64,000 nt of DNA from Coniella vitis (taxonomy: Eukaryota > Ascomycota > Sordariomycetes > Diaporthales > Schizoparmaceae): NCBI GenBank assembly GCA_011317545.1, contig WUJK01000008.1, forward strand, positions 558,001 through 622,000, in the 5' to 3' direction. Shown here piece by piece: positions 59,770 to 64,000 of this stretch (position 1 is the stretch's first letter; every line of letters begins with the position of its first letter). The position numbers and the translations under genes are program-made. Under the pieces are notes generated by a model. It was not told the DNA's origin. It worked only from the letters and a program-made list of their open reading frames with translations, and did not search any database.

Positions 59770-60210
59770 AGGCAGTGACTTGGATCTAAGATTTTTAATG
59801 AAGAAATATGATGTTACAATTCTTGCAAAGTATGTATCATGGTGATGATCATTCATGATCCTGGCTTGACTGCGGTGGGTCAGACTCTGGGTGAGCATTT
59901 GTGGTGTGATGCTGGGAAAACCGCAGAGTTGTTTGCTGTGGTGCTTGTGAATGCACTCACTCACAGCAAAGATCAAGACAATTGAGAAATAGACAAAAGT
60001 TTGATCTTCAAAGTGTCATAGCACTCGATTTTCCCACGAAACAGTTTCATTATTTCTTTCCTCGCTATACACAGTCCAGCAGCTCAACACCATGACGCCG
60101 TCGCCATCCCGCCTCCGGCCCTTCCGGTCGCATCCCCCGCCAAAAAGAGGAGGGAGAAAAAAAAAAAAAAAAGAAACACCAGACTCGTCATCCACCCAAA
60201 AAGCCCTCAC
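59770..60210. other. Intergenic, convergent 3' flanks
   Basis: Contains the 3' flanks of the dehydrogenase and HAAO genes and an A-run near 60157. No gene is seen. Confidence 0.6.
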
Positions 60211-60795
60211 TCACTGCGGATCCTCAATCTGCCCACACTCGGGACACTTGCGCACACTCTCGTTCTCCCTCCAGTTGTTGATCAGCGGCTTCAGCTGCGT
60301 CCCCAGATCGGTGCAGTGGAAGACCTCCTCGCGGATCACGGTGGGCGTCGCGTGGGCGCCCTTCTTGCAGTACCAGCGCAGGCGGTCCAGGCTCGCCGCG
60401 GGCCGCACGCGCTCCATGACGAGGCCGACGGTGTCGGCGAAGCGGCACGGGTTGTGCGGCGTGTTGCCGGGCAGCAGGAACATCTCGCCCTCCTTGATCT
60501 CAATGTCGCGGAAGGCCGCGCGGCCCTGCGCGTCCGTCTCGACGACCTTGAGGCACATGGCGCCCTTGAGCTGGTAGAACCACTCCTCGGTCTCGTTGAC
60601 GTGGTAGTCGTTGCGCGTGTTGGGCCCGCCGACGACCATGAGCACCATGTCGGCGCCGGCGAAGAGGCAGTAGTTGTTGACGGGCGGCTGCAGCAGGGAC
60701 GCGTTTTGCGCGAGCCACGAGGCAAAGGCCAGGGGCGGCGGGAGGGCTTTGGGGTCTGCTGGTGGTGGTGGTGGTGGTGGTGGGTTGGTGGCCAT
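60211..60795 (-). CDS. 3-hydroxyanthranilate 3,4-dioxygenase
   Basis: A single exon of 194 aa. The enzyme opens the ring of 3-hydroxyanthranilate with O2 and Fe(II) to give 2-amino-3-carboxymuconate-6-semialdehyde (ACMS), the branch point between NAD synthesis and catabolism; it is cytosolic. The cupin core is clear: PPVNNYCLF, the Fe ligands His65 and Glu71 in NDYHVNETEEWFYQLKG and His114 in LLPGNTPHNPCR, with substrate-contacting Arg61 and Arg118. RLRWYCKKGAH and a CPEC pair (184-187) near the C-terminus correspond to the small rubredoxin-like metal site of this family. The N-terminus carries a Pro run (5-12), probably from (CCA)n expansion, before the normal start of homology near LAFASWLAQN. 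Because it is embedded with ACMSD and AMSDH genes, it is likely a catabolic copy; a separate biosynthetic BNA1 may exist elsewhere. Confidence 0.96.
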   Translation of the reverse strand: MATNPPPPPPPPADPKALPPPLAFASWLAQNASLLQPPVNNYCLFAGADMVLMVVGGPNTRNDYHVNETEEWFYQLKGAMCLKVVETDAQGRAAFRDIEIKEGEMFLLPGNTPHNPCRFADTVGLVMERVRPAASLDRLRWYCKKGAHATPTVIREEVFHCTDLGTQLKPLINNWRENESVRKCPECGQIEDPQ

Positions 60796-61847
60796 GGTGA
60801 GGAAGTGTGGTGTTTTTTTTTTTTTTTTTTTCACAGAGTGTAGCCGTGAGGAAAATCGCAATGATATGAAAGTGAGAAACTGGTGAGTGCTGTGTGTGGA
60901 AAGTGACGGTGGTGATGGTGAGGATGACTTGATATGTTTGAGAAAAAGATGGGCTCGAATTAATAAGCACTGCTGCGGCTGTTGTTGTTGATGTCGTTGT
61001 GCTTATATAGCATGCTTATTAATGACTTGGCATCCACGAATAGTAAGTACCAAGTACCGAGTACAGCACAGCACAGCACAGCACAGCAGCACTTCCAAGA
61101 GCTTTCCGGGCTATCAAAGACCTCAGACAGTTCCGCAGTGGCATACCTTCTCCAGCGCCTTCATTGCAAGTTAACTGCCGCTTAATTGTGGGACACACGT
61201 TGACTGCTACTATTCTATGCACTGGTACTGTGTACAGAAACTTCCGCCCCGGCACATACGCGCCAAAACCCCTGGACCAATCAGCTGTCCATCCGAAGCC
61301 CATCGTAAAAGCGGAAGCGGAAGACCAGCACCCAACACCGGCAGACGGCAGACGGCAGCGGCAGACGGCTCATGGGCATCAATTGGCTGGCTCCAGCTGA
61401 GGGCTCACGAGGGCCGAAACTCAATGCAGCATGATATCAGAAAGAGGAAAGGATGGGGTTTGGTTTCCGGCTGGAGTGTGCATGTTGGCGTTTGCTCATG
61501 GGAAAGGGGATTTGTTTCTTCTTTTTCTTGTTGTGGTCTTTGGCTTCTGGGTGTTGGTCTTTTTGTCTTTTTGTCTTTTCTTTCTTCGTTTTGTTCTTGT
61601 ATCGGTGTGTGTTTACTTTTGGACTATCTTCGTCTCTTGGACTATCTTCTCCTCTTGGATATACCACATAGCCACAGCAGACGACGGACTGGCGAGGAGT
61701 GCTCGAGATATTCGCCATCCTTCTCAGCAGCTCACTTCCATATCCTCCACCAAATACACAGCCCCGTCGAATCAATATCAACCGCAGTATCCTCGACCCA
61801 ATATCATTTCATAGCCCCTTGGACACACCTCCACAGCACACCAGACC
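60796..61847. promoter_or_regulatory. Divergent promoter, HAAO / ACMSD
   Basis: A 1052-bp shared upstream region. It holds CCAAT at 61277-61281, ATTGG at 61382-61386, CTTCCG at 61241-61246 and GCGGAAGCGGAAG at 61311-61323. A T-run immediately precedes the HAAO start (minus-strand A-run) and T-rich tracts precede ACMSD. No gene is seen inside. Confidence 0.6.
61311..61323 (+). promoter_or_regulatory. Candidate pathway-regulator site, copy 2
   Basis: GCGGAAGCGGAAG, identical in sequence and orientation to the copy at 57742-57754. It lies 515 bp from the HAAO ATG and 524 bp from the ACMSD ATG, so it is again central in the divergent promoter. A CCAAT box is 30 bp to the left. Confidence 0.55.
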
Positions 61848-63457
61848 ATGGCGCCCCCAATGATCACGGCCTCGTCCAGCTGTGGATGCTGCTCAGCCGG
61901 CTCCTCCTCGCCGTCCACGCACTCGGGCGCATCCACACCGCTCACCAGCACCAGTGGCTCTCCGCCAGCTCACTCACACGCCCATGAGCACTCTCATTCT
62001 CACCAGGCTCACCCTCATCACCACCACCACCACCATCACCAACAGCTCACTGGCGAATCCCTCTACCGCATCGACCTCCACACTCACATCATGCCCTCCT
62101 CTCTGCCCGACCTATCCTCCATCCCTTGCAAGACTTCTTCCTCATCATCCTACCCCTGGCCTGATTTCCGCCCTTCACCCGACAACTCGGGCGACATCGA
62201 CATGTACGTCGGCGGGTCGCACTTCCGCCGCGTCCAGCCCAACTGCTACTCGCCCGCCACCCGCCTCGCCGAGATGGACGCGGCCGGCGTCGACGTCCAG
62301 GTCCTCAGCACCGTTCCCTTGCTCTTTTGCTACGACGCACCCCTCGAGCCGGCCGTGGTGCTTGCGCGCGCCCTCAACGACCACATTGCGGGCATTGTGT
62401 GCGCGCACCCCACGCGCTTTGTGGGCTTGGCCACGGTGCCGCTGCAGCATGTCGGCGAGGCTGTCGCGGAGCTGAGGAGGGCCAAGGACGCGGGGCTGGT
62501 GGGTGTGCAGATTGGCACGTCGGTGCCGCTGGGGGCTGGCAGGGAGGAGGGCAAGGAGGAGGGGGAGATGGATTTGGACGATGAGCGGCTGGAGGCGTTC
62601 TGGACGGCGTGCGAGGAGCTGGATATGGCTGTGTTTGTGCACCCGTTGGGATACTCGTGGAAGAAGGAGAATGAGGCGAGATGGGGCAAGTATTGGGGCA
62701 GTTGGCTGGTTGGGATGTGAGTGCTTGTCCTTTTTTTTTTTTTTTTCTTTCTCTCTTTTTCTTTTTTCTTTTTGTCTCTTTTCTCTTTTCTCTTCTCTAT
62801 TTCCTTTTCTCTTTTCTCTCTCTTTCTTTTTTCTTCTCTCTTTTTTTCTTTTCTTTCTATTCTTCTTTTTTCTTTCTTTTCTTTTCCTCATGTCCCTCCA
62901 TTATCACCATACTAACCTCAAATTCTCTTCCCTCCCCCCCCCCAAAAAGGCCCTGCGAAACCGCACTCGCCCTCCACAACCTCACCTCAGCCGGCACCCT
63001 TCTCCGCCACCCCTCCCTCCGCCTCTGCTTCGCGCACGCAGGCGGCGCGTTCCCGGCCCTCCTCGGCCGCATCCAGCACGGCTTCGACTGCCGGCCCGAC
63101 CTGGTCGCCCACGCGGCGCAGGGCGTGACCCCGACGGCGCACCTCGCGCGCGGCGCCAACATCTACATTGACAGCCTCGTGCACGACGCCGACCTGCTCG
63201 CCTTCGTGCTCAAGAAGATGCCCGCCGCGAACGTGGTGCTCGGGAGCGACTACCCGTTCCCGCTCGGCGAGGTGCCGGTCGCGGGCGCGATGCTGATGGG
63301 CGCGGGCAAGGGACTGGAGGGGTTCATGAGCTGGGAGGAGCGGGCGGGCGTGTTGGCGGGGAATGCGATTCGGCTGTTGCGGCTGGGGGGTGGGTTTGAG
63401 GAGAGGTATCGGGAGCGGTGGGCCGAGTTTCAGAAAAGGGCGGAGACGGTGGGTTGA
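61848..63457 (+). CDS. 2-amino-3-carboxymuconate-6-semialdehyde decarboxylase (ACMSD)
   Basis: Two exons (61848-62716, 62950-63457) give 458 aa. The enzyme is a Zn-dependent amidohydrolase-superfamily decarboxylase converting ACMS to 2-aminomuconate semialdehyde, diverting it from quinolinate and NAD. Metal ligands are visible: His78 and His80 in RIDLHTHIMP, His265 in FVHPLGYSW, Asp390 in LGSDYPFPLGEVP. The catalytic His319 lies in FAHAGGAFPALLGRIQHGFDCRPDL. NCYSPATRLAEMDAAGVDVQVLST and the LGSDYPFPLGE block are ACMSD signatures. The N-terminus carries an extra tail of about 70 residues with CGCC and a dense His stretch (42-64) absent from bacterial and animal enzymes, as well as acidic/Gly inserts. 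The 233-nt intron (62717-62949) is almost wholly pyrimidine. Divergent from HAAO. Confidence 0.96.
62728..62893. repeat. Polypyrimidine tract in ACMSD intron
   Basis: A long T/C-only or nearly T/C-only stretch lies on the sense strand and occupies most of the intron. It has the appearance of an expanded (TTTC)n-type simple sequence. Confidence 0.7.
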
Positions 63458-63908
63458 TGGGGGGTGTTTTTAATGATATTGTGGTTGGTGTGTGTGTGTG
63501 TGTGTAAGATGTGTATATGTTTATATATGTTTATATTTTGGCTTCGAGGGGGGCTGTGGTGTTTATATATATGTTTTGCGAGGAGGAGTTCGTTTATGTA
63601 ACCTGGGATGAGGAACCTGAACAAGGCAAAGAGGGAATGAATCATCTTGACATCGAATCATGATTTCACACTTTAAATAAGAATGAAAATACTCTTGAAG
63701 CAAACAGGAAAGGTCAATACGAAGCGAGTAATTCAGAGAACAAATACCAAACTTTGCTTCTCAACACACACACACACACGCCCACACACACCTTATAGCT
63801 ATCCAGATACAAAGGGAAAAAAGAAACCAGAAACAAAAATCGAGAATCCTCCTTCTGATTTCCACAGCACTTCCTTTCCTTCCCCCCCCCCTCCGATCCA
63901 GTGTTGCC
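63458..63908. other. Intergenic, convergent 3' flanks
   Basis: (GT)n at about 63489-63505 and (CA)n at about 63765-63780. No gene is seen. Confidence 0.6.
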
Positions 63909-64000
63909 TCAGTGGTGGGTGTCAATCTCACACAGGTACGAGAGGATCTCGTTGTCGAAGCCGTAGTTGACGGCCAAGTCTACGTTGCCGGGATAATAGA
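63909..64000 (-). CDS. C-terminal end of an unidentified gene, cut by the window edge
   Basis: The minus strand is open from the window edge to a TGA at 63909-63911. The last residues are YYPGNVDLAVNYGFDNEILS followed by YLCEIDTHH. The composition and GC-ending codons look like a genuine coding end. I do not recognise the family from 30 residues. It is convergent with ACMSD and may be a further member of the 3-hydroxyanthranilate module (enzyme, transporter or regulator), but nothing in the visible part shows this. Confidence 0.5.
   Translation of the reverse strand, partial: YYPGNVDLAVNYGFDNEILSYLCEIDTHH

Noticed and set aside
59101..59976. 291-codon minus-strand frame
   Set aside because: Arg/His/Leu-rich antisense shadow of the ALDH gene.

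Overview
This window reads as nuclear DNA of a filamentous ascomycete (Pezizomycotina). The genes have short GT-AG introns and GC-rich third positions. Several families are typical of the group: LaeA-type methyltransferases, rhodopsin-domain (Pth11-type) receptors with a CFEM domain, a CBM1-bearing mannanase, a fungal LCCL membrane protein and homogentisate dioxygenase. I see no virus, plasmid or bacterial segment. Microsatellites and homopolymer runs are abundant outside the genes.

Layout. The first half is gene-poor. In 1-32 kb I support only a Q-rich conserved protein (5921-7264, -), a tRNA-Phe with an intron (14784-14874), the remains of an NmrA-like oxidoreductase (15859-16400), a seven-exon LaeA-like methyltransferase (17424-19507, -) and a rhodopsin-domain membrane protein (21669-23576, -). 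From 32 to 54 kb the genes are closer: a second LaeA-like methyltransferase (32202-34733), homogentisate 1,2-dioxygenase (34976-36495, -), a small conserved protein (37302-38023, -), a CFEM/rhodopsin receptor (40966-43148, -), an LCCL membrane protein (45200-47190, -), a CBM1-GH5 mannanase (48857-50677) and a fungal ubiquitin-like-domain protein (51173-53990, -). Exon junctions were placed by hand from splice signals. For every multi-exon gene listed the exon lengths sum to an intact reading frame.

The most interesting part is 55-64 kb. Five enzyme genes lie together in alternating orientation: an aldo-keto reductase (+), a RidA/2-aminomuconate-deaminase-like protein (-), a 2-aminomuconate-semialdehyde dehydrogenase-like ALDH (+), 3-hydroxyanthranilate 3,4-dioxygenase (-) and 2-amino-3-carboxymuconate-6-semialdehyde decarboxylase (+). 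Four of them match consecutive steps: 3-hydroxyanthranilate to ACMS, to 2-aminomuconate semialdehyde, to 2-aminomuconate, to a deaminated keto acid. This is a catabolic branch that takes tryptophan/kynurenine carbon away from NAD synthesis. The two divergent promoters of the cluster (RidA/ALDH and HAAO/ACMSD) each carry the same 13-bp direct repeat, GCGGAAGCGGAAG, almost exactly midway between the two start codons. That suggests one pathway-specific regulator. I infer a physically clustered and co-regulated 3-hydroxyanthranilate degradation module. Whether it has been described I cannot tell from sequence alone. A further gene enters from the right edge (C-terminus 63909-64000, -) and may belong to it.
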